Below the pieces are notes generated by a model. That model ran no database searches. It had not been told where the DNA came from and worked only from the letters and a program-made list of their open reading frames with translations. Below, in pieces: positions 44,800 to 56,054 of a DNA stretch of 64,000 nucleotides. The translations under genes were made by a program, and so were the position numbers. Each line of letters begins with the position of its first letter. Position 1 is the stretch's first letter. The stretch lies in the NCBI GenBank assembly GCA_029931535.1, contig JAQPZY010001621.1:2704001-2768000 (forward strand), read 5' to 3'. Source of the stretch: Margaritifera margaritifera. Lineage: Eukaryota > Mollusca > Bivalvia > Unionida > Margaritiferidae.

Positions 44800-44995
44800 T
44801 ACTGTATAAACTCCCTATAAATCAAGTCCAACTGCAAACAACACATACCCTGATCTGCCAGTGCATAATATGCTGGCAGATCAGGGTCTATGCTATGCTG
44901 TTTATTCTAATGATTACTTCTAACAAACTGCATAGACCCAGATCTGCTGGCACATTATGCAATGGCAGATCTGGATCTGTGCAGTTTGCAGTTTA
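44800..44995 (+). mobile_element. Double-hairpin element, copy B
   Basis: A degraded left end TACTGTATAAACTCCCTATA, palindrome 1 around 44832-44902 (CATACCCTGATCTGCC... and complement), the spacer TCTAATGATTACTTC, and palindrome 2 around 44925-44989 (ATAGACCCAGATCTGC... and complement). The right TIR is not recognisable. Confidence 0.85.
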
Positions 44996-44999
44996 ACTC

Positions 45000-46315
45000 A
45001 TCTTCTAAGCAAGTACAACAGGTATTACAATTTTTTAAATGTGCAACAATTAACTTTATTTTGGAATTCACCTACTGACAAAATTAAGAAATAAAAATGT
45101 TGATACCTCTCTTAATGCAGAAAAACAAAAAAATAAACTGACTAGACTGAGAGTTGAATGAGTCAAACATAGCTGCAATTATTTAACTTAACACACTGAC
45201 AATATTTGCAATGACCCCAGAATTAATCTCAAAGGTTCACACAAAAAAGGAATTAATTTGGATTTACAACCTTTGAAGCAAAAGCCTCCCCAGCCACCAG
45301 TTCAGAATAGATGAAGAAGTTCAACCAATGATACCTGTTTAAACCAATTATAAAATACGAAAGCCACATACATGTATTAAGAACAATCGATGCAAGTACA
45401 ATTTGAGATATTTATAGCCATGGCAAATGTGTAACTTGGTAGTTTGGGGCAATATACAAGGCATTATTGATAGAAATTATGTGTTCAGCTTATGTGAAAT
45501 ACAGCAAAAGTGAAATAAGAAGAAAACTAATAAATAAAACATATTCCACTTTCAAACCAAAAATAATCTGACATACATAAACCAGAGACTCTTTATTTTA
45601 CAGCAAATCCAATAATATTGATCACAGAAAATCATTTCACAACTAAACCTGCATAATATGTATTTTGGTTGGATTTCAAAAGATGATTATAATGATAATC
45701 ATCATCATCGTTTTGACATCTGTAAGTTTTAGAGCTTAATTATAACAAATTATTTTAATGTCACTTGACCTACTATGGTGTGAAATAATTTTTTTTCCCT
45801 ACTGCCAACAGTGTTTCAACTCTTGTGTATCATATGAAATAAGTCCCTAATCAAAAGAATACTTGGGTCAAAAATGTAATATCATATAAAATAAGTCCCT
45901 AATCAAAAGGATACTTGGGTCAAAATGTAATATGTTACTGGAACACTAGCAACTTAACTGATAATAAAACAATATTTGCTTGACATTTGGAAATACAGTA
46001 TTGTGGTGTGTGTTATATGGACTGGAAGAACATACTGTACCAAATGAAGTCATTACTGCATCAACTTAAAATAAGTATATTAACTTAATTCCAACTGAAA
46101 ATAATTAAATGAAGCTTTTTCATCACTTTCTCTCTTAAATTTAGTAATATTTAATGTTGGATCTCCAGACCAGCAGTTATAAGGATATTTTGCAAACTCT
46201 TAACAAGAAATACAGCAGCGTGTGCATATCTGCATCAACTTAAAATACTCATCCTTCACTTTCACCCTTAAATTTAGAAATATTAAACTTGATGGATGTC
46301 TAAAACCAGTGGTTA
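45000..46315. other. Intronic stretch; one short tandem duplication
   Basis: A ~62 bp duplication (ATCATATGAAATAAGTCCCT... twice, about 45829-45937) is visible. Otherwise no feature is supported. Confidence 0.45.
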
Positions 46316-46320
46316 TTAAT

Positions 46321-47003
46321 TATATTGTTTTTACTGCTAAAATGGAATACAGTAGCATGTGCTTAGATGGGTCTTCTGATCAACAGCAAGTATACAGTAG
46401 CATGTGCTTAGATGGGTCTTCTGATCAACAGCAAGTATACAGTTCAATCTAAACACGTATTTAGTACTTGAACTCCTCAGTTCTTGTGAAAATGCATCAC
46501 ATACATGTATATTTGGTGTTATTTTTTATATTGTTTTTACTGTTAAAATGGAATAGAGTAGCATGTGCTTAGATGGGTCTTCTGATCAACAGCAAGTATA
46601 CAGTTCAATCTAAACACGTGTTTAGTACTTGAACTCTTCAGTTCTTGTGAAAATGTATCACATACATGTATATTTGGTGGTATTAAGTATATTGTTTTTA
46701 CTGTTAAAATGGAATACAGTAGCATGTGCTTAGATGGGTCTTCTGATCAACAGCAGGTATACAGTTCAATCTAAACACGTGTTTAGTACTTGAACTCCTC
46801 AGTTCTTGTGAAAATGTATCACATACATGTATATTTGGTGTTATTAATTATATTGTTTTTACTGTTAAAATGGAATACAGTAGCATGTGCTTAGATGGGT
46901 CTTCTGATCAACAGCAGGTATACAGTTCAATCTAAACATGTGTTTAGTACTTGAACTCCTCAGTTCTTGTGAAAATGCATCACATACATGTATATTTGGT
47001 GTG
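46321..47003 (+). repeat. ~160 bp tandem repeat, four units, with a nested 45 bp duplication
   Basis: TATATTGTTTTTACTGTTAA recurs at 46321, 46528, 46688 and 46849. Later intervals are 160-161 bp. The first unit is longer (207 bp) because ACAGTAGCATGTGCTTAGAT plus the rest of a 45 bp segment is doubled (46349-46393 and 46394-46438). The units are highly similar, so expansion is recent. Confidence 0.9.
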
Positions 47004-47009
47004 GACGTG

Positions 47010-48790
47010 TCATACAGTGGCTGGAATAGAGGATGGATATCAGTATGTGTATTTCAATGTGTGGAAACATGTTAAGCAAAAGAATGTCAAGTGGCGGGTG
47101 GAATAAATTAAAAATGACCAGTGCTTTTCATATTCTATTCTTAATTGAATCATCCATGCAATCATGTTCCAGATTGTTTAAATGTCTTCTTCCTTCTTGT
47201 ATCAACTTGCTAAAAGAATATTTATACAAATTTCTTACTTTGTTTAAAAGCATAATCTCTCATTTCCACATAGCCACAGTTATTAACATTATTATACCAT
47301 TATACTTTTTTATTTTGTTTTAGCACTGAAATATTCCCATAAGATTCTTTACTCAAAAATGTTTTCTTTCATCTCTAGTAATACATGTATGTTAATGCAT
47401 TTTAGTGGGCAAGTCTCTGAATATTAAAATGCATTGTAATTGTACACAGCTTAAAAATAGGATTTTGCACAGTCTACTGTAGCTCAGCTGACAGGTAAAT
47501 TCCATGCGATGTAGTGGACAACCACTATTACATAAATATATTTCAGTAACATTCTGATGGGGGAAATAAATCTTAATCCATTCAATATGAACCATGACAC
47601 AGGCAGCCACAATGACCAATGTGTCAGGTCCATGATGGACAACAGCGTGGACAGATTAATGTGCACTGTGGAGATGTGGATTTGTCTAAATTCTCGATGC
47701 ATGTACTCTATCTAATAAAACATGTGCTGGTTAATTGATCTCTTTATGGTGTTAACTGAGTACTAGCCAAGACCCTGCACTTGAGGTACTATGAATGCCT
47801 GCGGCAGAAACAGCCATGTGTTCCTCTATGCACTGAGTAAATAATGGTTCTGACTGTCAAAACAGTACGCATGTCGAATTAGCCTGGAAGCTTGACCCAA
47901 TGACCAATTCCAGTACTGACAGTATAAAATGATCTAAGGTATAAGGCCAGTGTCAAAACTTAGCCAGTCTGAAAGGATCGTGTTGGCCAACTCAACAAAC
48001 AATGTAGAATTATACCAAATAATAGGGTTTATTTTTATATCATTGTTGATAAACATTCACTACATTGTGAGGTGACATCTGTAAAGATGTGGAAGTTCTC
48101 GTAAGGCATGTAGCTGCCACCAAAATGTCAGAAATTAGATGATCACAAGAAAGTGTATAATTGTAAATATGATCAAGAGTAGAAAAAAGTACCAGAAATC
48201 ATGAGAACAAAAAATTAATATGAATGTAGAAATATACCCAGATAAGGATGTGATATGCACTTTCTCCACTGAGTATTTGGAGAAATACAAAAGTGCATGG
48301 GGCACTTAACTGATTGATGGTTGTAAAACATTTCTTAGATTGTCCCTGGATTTGAGCAGAATCAGTTAAAAATGTTATTATGGTGATCCTGTAGATCAGT
48401 GAGAAAAAAAATTGATTTCAAGCCCTGCAATATGGTCTGAACTAATATTAACTTCATACCTGCCAACCTTCCAGACATTAGTGGGGGCGGGGGGCTCAAA
48501 AAGTGGGTTTTGTGGTCTCAAAGGGGGTCAGTGTGTGAGACTAAAGCTAATGATGTTGTACAATTCGTAATAAGTTATCTAGTCCAACAAACCTGTAAAA
48601 AATGACTGGAAATTCAATTCTGAAAGAAAGAAAATAAAATATTTGTTTTCTTTGAAGAATTTAATACACTTTTAAACACAACTAGCTGGTAAACTTAGTA
48701 TTGTCAGATATCATTAATGCTCACACTCACACACACACAATCAAACAGACATTAAATTAAACTGGAAATATTCATGGAACATGGATGCTC
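47010..48790. other. Intronic stretch without recognised gene
   Basis: Mixed composition. CATACCTGCCAACCTTCC near 48457 followed by a G-rich tract resembles a hAT-type terminus and may belong with the relic at 48997-49213. Confidence 0.35.
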
Positions 48791-48794
48791 TACA

Positions 48795-48996
48795 ACAGTA
48801 CATGAGCCTCATCCAAATGCAAACAACATAGACCCTGATCTGGCGTCGCATAATGTGCTGGCAGATCAGGGTCTATGTTGTTTGTTCTACTGATTAGTCC
48901 TTACAAACAGCATAGATCCAGATCTGCTGCCGCATTATGCGCTGGCATATCTGGGTCTATGCAGTTTGCAATTGGTATCGGATAGTGGAGTATATA
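48795..48996 (+). mobile_element. Double-hairpin element, copy C
   Basis: Palindrome 1 (about 48818-48884, ATAGACCCTGATCTGGC... and complement), the spacer TTCTACTGATTAGTCCTTAC, and palindrome 2 (about 48904-48969). The right end GGAGTATATAGCA is a degraded TIR. It abuts the hAT relic, whose minus-strand frame runs into this element. Confidence 0.85.
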
Positions 48997-49213
48997 GCAT
49001 AACACGAGATGCAGCTGTTGCTGCTCTCAATAATTTATTGGAGGTTTTGAAGGTGAAACAAGTTTTTGTAGCAATCATCTTTGTACTCGTTACAAGAGAT
49101 AGTCTACTGTCATTAATACTTTCCCAAAGGTCTTGTTGAATTTTTCTGAGCAACGAAAATGATTTTTCTGTGTCTGTATTTCTCTCAGGGAGTGTCAAAC
49201 GTGCAATGGTCAC
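48997..49213 (-). pseudogene. hAT transposase C-terminal relic 2
   Basis: The minus-strand frame reads LTLPERNTDTEKSFSLLRKI and continues through a Ser/Thr/Lys-rich segment. The N-T-D-x-E-x-x-F-S signature is the hAT dimerisation motif, diverged from that at 27.1 kb (SNADTERTFS). The frame extends past 48997 into the hairpin element, so the true C-terminus is lost. No other hAT exons are seen nearby. Confidence 0.65.
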
Positions 49214-49214
49214 T

Positions 49215-51835
49215 CGTTCAGTGCAGCATCATGAATGATATCCACATCTGTAGCTCAGTGAATGTTCATGTCAGCATCTCAAAATGTAGATAAACTTGTT
49301 TTGCATATGAATGATTTCAACACTATTTGTACTGACATACAGAGCAACACTACTCAGTCCATACATGCTGAGAAAGAGTGGTCAGTGTACTTGCCTCTGG
49401 TTTGCTGATGACAGATGGTAAAAGGAGAAGGTTGTGTGCGATCACCAAAATGCAGTCTTCATAATATTGTCTATTGATGAGTGATTGAAATATGCCCAGG
49501 AAGTAGTGATAGCCCCGACTTCATTGGCTTTTATCTTCATGAATGATAAATCTCTTGTGAGAGAGACACATAAGCTCTCTTGATGGTGAGTGAAATCCAT
49601 TGAGAGATAGTGGATGTTGAAATATCAGCTCGGCCCCTTAATAAGAGAAAACAAATTTTCCCTACCTTTCCTTCTCCCTTTAGCAGTTGCTAAATAGAAT
49701 CAAAGTGCCCTAACTAGGCAAAGAAATCTATTTAGATCATCCCCAACACAGATGCAATTGAGACTGGGGATTTCTATTGGGGATGTAAATTCTGATGGAA
49801 GTTGTTTTTTCTGCGAGGAATCCTGGATGACATAACAAGGAACTGAATTGTAAATCCCACTGAAGTGTAAACATCCCTCCTCAATTGATAAAGCATATAG
49901 TTAGCTTCTTCTCTGAGCTGACACAATGACCAGAATAAGAATAGTTTTAAGTGTAAGATTTTCGAAAGAAGCCTGACTCAAAAGTTCATAAGGTGTTTTT
50001 GTCAGTGCCCACAAAACACATGGAATGTTCCATCTTGGTGTCAACGAGCAAGACACCAGTATCTGTAGCTTGAATTAATAAGATCCACTAAATGAAGATC
50101 TGAATCAATAGATTGACCTTTGGAAAATTTAAGTGTGTTTGAAACATTTGGGTTATTGGAATCTCAACTAAAATCAACTATTATGAGATTCTGTGTTGTG
50201 ACCACGCTATTGCATTAATAACAATAATCACAATAATATTGGGACCCCCGTCAATTGTAAACACTGCTGTGTAAACTATGAATGGATAATTTTTTGAGGA
50301 TCCGTAATAATAATGACCTATTCCTACTGTAATGTCCCACAACCTTATGTAGGAGGAGGGAAGGTAGGTAGCTTGTCATGCGACACGAATTAAAAAACTA
50401 TCAATGTTATCCTTTCAAACAATAATTTTTTGATAGACACAGACAGAGGATAATTTAACTACAAAGAATTATGAATCTCAAGCCCTGGTATTTAGAAAAA
50501 CCATCACTTGTAGATATTTTTTCTCTTCATAGTGTTTCTTTCCACATGTGGACTCAATGGTCATATGAAAAAGAATGAGGATGTGCTATAGCGGACAAGC
50601 TGATGACGTAGGTCAGACTGGGTTGATGCACATGTTCTAAGAAATCTCTAGAACAGAGAGTTTGTGCAACTAGCATGGATGAGGCATCTCCGTTGCAGAA
50701 AGGTAATGACAGGTAAGTTATTACTGACATTAAAATGGTGGATTACATGTATGCAGACCACTCTTTTTCAGCATGTATCGAATGAGAGGTGTTGCTCCAT
50801 ATGTTGATACAATGGCATTGAAATCATTCGTGTGTGAAATTAATTAGGTAATTGTATTTACATTTCAAGACACTAATGTGAAAATTCACTGAGCTACAGA
50901 TGTGGATATTATTCGCAATGTTGAGCTGTATGAACTATAGTTATCATGTCAAATCATGGCATTCTGAACAGAAGACAGCCGTACTATGACACTACAGTAC
51001 TGTACTTTAAAAAAGGAATCTCACTTCCATACTGCTGCTAACTTTACCATTCAAACTACCAAAATAATCACAATTTGCTTTGATTACATGTATACAGTTA
51101 TTTTGTACTCAAAGACCCTTTGCCACTGATAACCAACTTGGTAATAGTCTTTAACAAAGAGGATTTCAACTGTCTCATGCAAGGCAATAAAGTGTAATAG
51201 TTTTTGTTTCTTCAATGCGCATCTCTGATTTAACTAACTTCCAATGAATTGCGTTGTTCTACACTGTAAATTTTACCTATGCAAATTAGCCCAGTGGGTT
51301 CTCCCACAGCAGGACTGGCAACACATACCACACTAGGTATTATCAAATCAATTAAGTAGCCTGTAGAATGGTGGTTATTTATCTGTCACTACCTTTTAAT
51401 AGCTTCTACGACAATTGACCTCTCCGTACAGCGTACGAAGCTCTGCCCCCTTATTGGAGATAACTCTTTTGTTGCTACCTTGGACATGTATGTTTAAATA
51501 TGATGTGTTCATCGCTAGAACACAGAGCAAAATTGGCCAATATTCCTCTGAATTTTTCTCACGAGTTTTGAGAGATATAGATTTATCATTGAAAAGCAGA
51601 CAACAGGGGTTCAAGTATTTCATTGAAGGGTATATTCACGATGTAAACATGTTTTGGAGCGAGGACAACATCATATAACTTCTGCAAAATGCCAGAGAAG
51701 TATGAAAACGAATGAAAAGCCTCATATGATTCACATTTACATAAAGCCAACAGAGATATCTCTTGCACACTGTACTTGCGAGGCAAGGTAAGTTATATGA
51801 TGTTCTGTTAATGGATGAAACATTAGAAAATTAGC
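49215..51835. other. Intronic stretch without recognised features
   Basis: Mixed AT-rich DNA within the MPV17-like gene's intron. Frames at 51396-51786 are short and unsupported. Confidence 0.35.
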
Positions 51836-51839
51836 ATTC

Positions 51840-52680
51840 ATTCAGAAGTAGTAGTGATTAACAAGACTGTGTGAAGATGGCTATATTTGATATAAGACTG
51901 GTACCATTTGCATTTAGGGCCAACTAGATATCATAAGAAGTCTTTTGGTGAAAACTATATGTTGATATGAATATAAATTCTGGAAGAGTAGAGATAAAAA
52001 GATTTTCAAGATGGCCTCCATGGTGGCCATATTGAATGTCAAATCAGCATCATTTTCATTCAAGACCAACTCGACACCATAAGAAGTCTTCTGGATAACA
52101 ACCCCATGTTGGTATGACTTTCTGTTTAGAATGGTGTAGTGATAACAAGGTTTTTAAGATGCTGGCTATATTTAAGATCGGATCAGCATAATTTTCATTT
52201 AGGACCAAGAAGATATCATAATTAGTCTTCTTGTGAAAACCCCATGTCGATATGACTTTCCATTTAGGAAGAGTAGAAATAACAAGATTTTCAAGACGGC
52301 TGCCATGGTGACCATACTGGATGTCAGACGTGCACTGTTTTCATGTAGGACCATGTAGATATTATAATTAGTCTTCTGATGAAAACCTCTTGTCGATATG
52401 GCTTTTCACTTAGAAGTAGTAAAGATAACAAGATATTAAAGATGGCTGCTATGGTGGCCATATTAGATGTCAGATCGGCACCTTGTTCATTTAGGACCAA
52501 CTAGACCTCATAAGAGATCTTCTGGTGAAAACCCAAAGTTGAAATGACTTTCCATCTAGAAGGTGTAGCGATAACAAGATTTTCAAGATGGCCTCTGTGG
52601 CAGCCATGTCAGATCTGGAAAACAATTTTCTTTTAAGACCAACTACACATCATAAGAAGTCTTCTGCAGCCAAATTCATG
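51840..52680 (+). repeat. Degenerate ~140 bp tandem repeat (array 3 of 3)
   Basis: About six units; the AAGATGGC landmark occurs near 51873, 52010, 52149 (variant), 52293, 52441 and 52586, at 139-150 bp spacing. Same unit as 19070-19560 and 41560-42440. Confidence 0.85.
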
Positions 52681-52916
52681 GAGAAGCGACTTCTGTATTC
52701 CTGACTACTGTCTTAAGTCAGCATACTATATTAGCTAATCTCGCTTAAAGTGCACTGCTCATTTGCAAATCACCAGAAGACACTGATGCAAGACTTGCTA
52801 GTCCAGTGTGCTCAGCTTAGTTATTTTTAGATTAACGAATTCCCACTCAGTTACGGCTAACAAAGCATGTGCAGGAAATTGCCGGTTTATGATCTTTTGT
52901 TTTAGGAAGTGGAGAT

Positions 52917-53260
52917 ATGGAGCAACAACAGGCCAAACGAATTAGAAAGGCAAATTTCTCTGACAGGGAAATATAAGTTTTATTGGAAAAGACAGCATTA
53001 GAAAGGGAAGTTATAATGGCTAAATTTTTAAACCACTGTTAACCATGTCAAGAAACAGGCCATTTAATCGAAAATCTCAGCGAAAGTGACTGCCTGTGGG
53101 ACTGCCATGCAGTAAGCTGATGAGTGTAATAAAAAATGGAAGGATTTAAAAGCAGCTTCACTAAACAATTTGAAGGAGCAGAGAAGAACTGCCACCACCA
53201 TTCCTTTTGGAGGATTTCATTTTTTTCCATCATCAGGAAAAAAAAACGCATTCAGAAACA
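52917..53260 (+). pseudogene. Myb/SANT-like (NAIF1/Harbinger-accessory type) relic
   Basis: Starts MEQQQAKRIRKANFSDREI, then TAA (52974-52976), VLLEKTALEREVIMAKF and another stop. After a frameshift, ADECNKKWKDLKAASLNNLK (53115-53174) continues. The order K-x-x-K-x-N-F-S-x-x-E...V-L-L-E... and then C-x-K-K-W-x-D-L-K is that of the Myb/SANT-like DNA-binding domain in NAIF1 and in Harbinger transposon accessory proteins. At least two stops and one frameshift make it non-functional. A possible donor at 53270 (GTATGT) has no phase-consistent partner. Confidence 0.6.
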
Positions 53261-53508
53261 GTACTCAAGGTATGTTTTGCATTATCTCAGAATGAATGAA
53301 AGTCTTGCTTATATTCCTATGAAATTAAATGCAATCATTTTTATGATACGTTTCAAACATACTCAATTTATTATTATGACACCTTTAAGCTGCACAATTT
53401 TCAAGCACTTGAATGTGTTATTAACCAGGATCACACAGAAAAAATGTAATATACATAATACATTGCTTGATTGATTAGTGTTTAAGGTCAAAGCAACCAT
53501 AAATATGA

Positions 53509-53512
<4 letters not shown>

Positions 53513-53580
<68 letters not shown>
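53513..53580 (+). repeat. (AT)n microsatellite
   Basis: About 34 AT units. Confidence 0.95.
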
Positions 53581-53583
<3 letters not shown>

Positions 53584-53874
53584 TGCAAGTGATTTGATAA
53601 TTCATCAATGTCATTTAAAGAACAAAATAATTTTGTGTTCATTTTTAAATTTATTTTTACAACAAGATGCAAGTACCTTATTTCGATATATTTGTTACTG
53701 CAGATGTTGATACTGTGACTGTGGAAGTGGATGAGGCAGTTGGCATGTATAAATAATGTATTATGTCAATAATATTAATCCATAAGCTGTGATTTAATAC
53801 ATTAAAATAATTGCTTCTTTAACTTTTTTTTTTTTTTCAGTAGCACAGACACTATCTATAAAAAAAAATGCTTT

Positions 53875-54570
53875 AGTTATGTGGACCATTCTTATTCTGT
53901 AGATTGCACAGGCAGTTGTTTGGACCATTGTTATTCTGTAACATGCACAGTTGTGTGCACCATTGTTATTCTGTAACATGCACAGTTATCTGGACCATTG
54001 TTATTCTGTAACATGCACAGTTGTGTGGACCATTCTTATTCTGTAGCATGCATAGGCAGTTGTGTGGACCATTCTTATTCTGTAGCATGCACAGGCAGTT
54101 GTGTGGACCATTCTTATTCTGTAGCATGCACAGTTATGTGGACCGTTCTTATTCTGTAACATGCATAGTTGTGTGGACCATTGTTCTTCTGTAACATGCA
54201 TAGTTGTGTGGACCTTTCTTTTTCTGTAACATGCACAGTTGTGTGGACCATTGTTATTCTGTAACATGCACAGTTGTGTGGACCATTCTTATTCTGTAAC
54301 ATGCACAGTTGTGTGGACCATTCTTATTCTGTAACATGCACAGTTGTGTGGACCATTCTTATTCTGTAACATGCACAGTTGTGTGGACCATTCTTATTTT
54401 GTAGCATGCACAGGCAGTTGTGTGGACCATTCTTATTCTGTAGCATGCATAGGCAGTTGTGTGGACCATTCTTATTCTGTAGCATGCACAGTTGTGTGGA
54501 CCATTCTTCTTTTGTAACATGCACAGGCTGTTGTGTGGACCATTCTTATTTTGTAGCATGCACAGGCTAT
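53875..54570 (+). repeat. 35-39 bp minisatellite, about 19 copies
   Basis: The unit is GTGTGGACCATTCTTATTCT followed by GTAACATGCACAGTT. Some copies have a four-base insertion (CAGG before CAGTTGT). Because the period is not a multiple of three, all three minus-strand frames stay open in turn, which yields repetitive frames that are not genes. Confidence 0.95.
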
Positions 54571-55051
54571 CGCATAAACCCTTCTGGACTATGAACCAAC
54601 AAAAAGGTAACTGTCTTAAAAAATAGGTGACAAGTACTTGAAGGCAAATCAGCCTATTTAGACACAAGGGAGAAGTCACTTTGCCTGAAATTCTTAGTCT
54701 ATTGTGACCCCTGGATAAATAGAGATTTCACTTCCATTCACTTCTTTTTTCTTCAAACTGTGGTCAGTGTATGATGGAGAAGAGAAATCTTAGCTTGCTG
54801 TTGGGCACTCCTAATTGTAGCAAGGATGCAGTGTGGAGCAGAATCAACCATCTACTCAAAGATCTAAGAAAACCAACAAATTTCCTGATACAATTAGGCA
54901 ATTCCAGGAGATAAATTTGGTTCCAAAATGTATCAACATAAAGAATTACTTGGCAACACATTGTTTAGGCTTAGTGACAAAATTAGCTACAAGATTTTAG
55001 AACCCTACAAACGATACACATGGCCTGTGATAAAAAAAAGATTTTACAAAC

Positions 55052-55213
55052 CCATGAAGAATGCTGAACAGAAGAAAGGAGCAGCCACAGTCTGATCTGC
55101 TAGAATCTTTTTAATTGCCACTTTTCCACCACCTCCCAGGATGAATTTGTCTAATGCACCATACCAGACATGACTGACAGGTCCAAGAATAAATCCCATG
55201 CAGAACATACGAC
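55052..55213 (-). CDS. MPV17-like protein, first exon within the window
   Basis: 162 bp on the minus strand with acceptor AAACTTAACAG and donor GTTTGT. It reads RMFCMGFILGPVSHVWYGAL, DKFILGGGGKVAIKKILADQ and TVAAPFFCSAFFMG. The R-x-x-x-x-G-x-x-x-G-P-x-x-H-x-W-Y-x-x-L-D and D-Q-x-x-x-A-P patterns are hallmarks of the MPV17/PMP22 family; the spacing is closest to MPV17L2-type proteins. These cover the second and third membrane segments. The exon begins two bases into a codon, so an upstream exon must supply one base; it was not found between 55214 and 64000. The four exons give 134 residues, against about 170-200 for the family. Confidence 0.9.
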
Positions 55214-55562
55214 CTGTTAAGTTTTAAAATAAAAAAGACTATTTTACAAAGCATACAAAAATAACTGAGAGATATTAATTAGGTCTTGGTATCCCACTAG
55301 ATTATCAAGATTTAGTTTCATGATACTGAGGTATAAGCATTATTTTTTTTTATACTTCATTCAAATCAAAGTTTGTATTAAAATTTTTAGTGGTTCAATA
55401 TTTAACTCTCATGTCCAGAAAGTAAAAAGCACCATTTTATAAACAAATTCTTTCTTTCTTTATTCTTTCAAGACACAAGCCTAGACTGTGCTTGAATTTG
55501 CACAATCGTTTCTTGGATAAAGGATTAGAAATCTATTTTGTAATACCTTAAAGAATACCAGT

Positions 55563-56043
55563 CAGGGCTTGCGCAAGGGTATTTGGCGCCCTAGGCGAAC
55601 CTTCAGCCTTGAGACTCCTCTTCAACAATTAACTTTCAAAAATGAATATTGTGCATTAGTATGAATAAAAATTCTGCATGTTTTTCTCTTTCTATTTTTA
55701 GATGCTTTTTATCTTCTATGCTATTTCTCTTTCTTTATTTCTTCATTTAGTTTTTTGCCACCCCACCCCCAATTTTGCTTCACTAGGGGACCGCCTACCA
55801 TATATACTCGCTTATAAGCCGATACCAACTACAAACTGCATAGACCCAGATCTGCCGTCGCATAATGCGCTGGCAGATCTGGGTCTATGCAGTTTGTAAG
55901 GACTAATCAGTAGAACAAACAACACAGACCCTGATCTGCCAGTGCTTTATGCGCCAGCAGATCAGGGTCTATGTTGTTTGCATTTTGACCTGGATTATAC
56001 GCGAGTATATACTGTAGTTTGTCTAGCGGTTAAACCAGCCCTG
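55563..56043 (+). mobile_element. hAT-type MITE (481 bp) with perfect 8 bp target duplication
   Basis: Begins CAGGGCTTGCGCAAGGG and ends CTAGCGGTTAAACCAGCCCTG (last base 56043), short imperfect inverted termini typical of hAT. The direct repeat ATACCAGT lies at 55555-55562 and 56044-56051. No transposase is present. It hosts double-hairpin copy D. Confidence 0.9.
55796..56016 (-). mobile_element. Double-hairpin element, copy D (full length, nested)
   Basis: 221 bp with TIRs TACCATATATACTCGC... and its counterpart ...GCGAGTATATACTGTA. The palindromes lie at about 55831-55898 and 55916-55980, separated by GGACTAATCAGTAGAA. It is in the opposite orientation to the other copies. The outer TA on each side fits insertion at TA. 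Confidence 0.92.
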
Positions 56044-56054
56044 ATACCAGTTAT

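Noticed and set aside
46222..46452. 76-residue frame with a 15-residue repeat
   Set aside because: It comes from the nested 45 bp duplication in a tandem array.
54001..54679. Overlapping minus-strand frames of 60-106 residues
   Set aside because: They are periodic translations of the 35-39 bp minisatellite, not genes.
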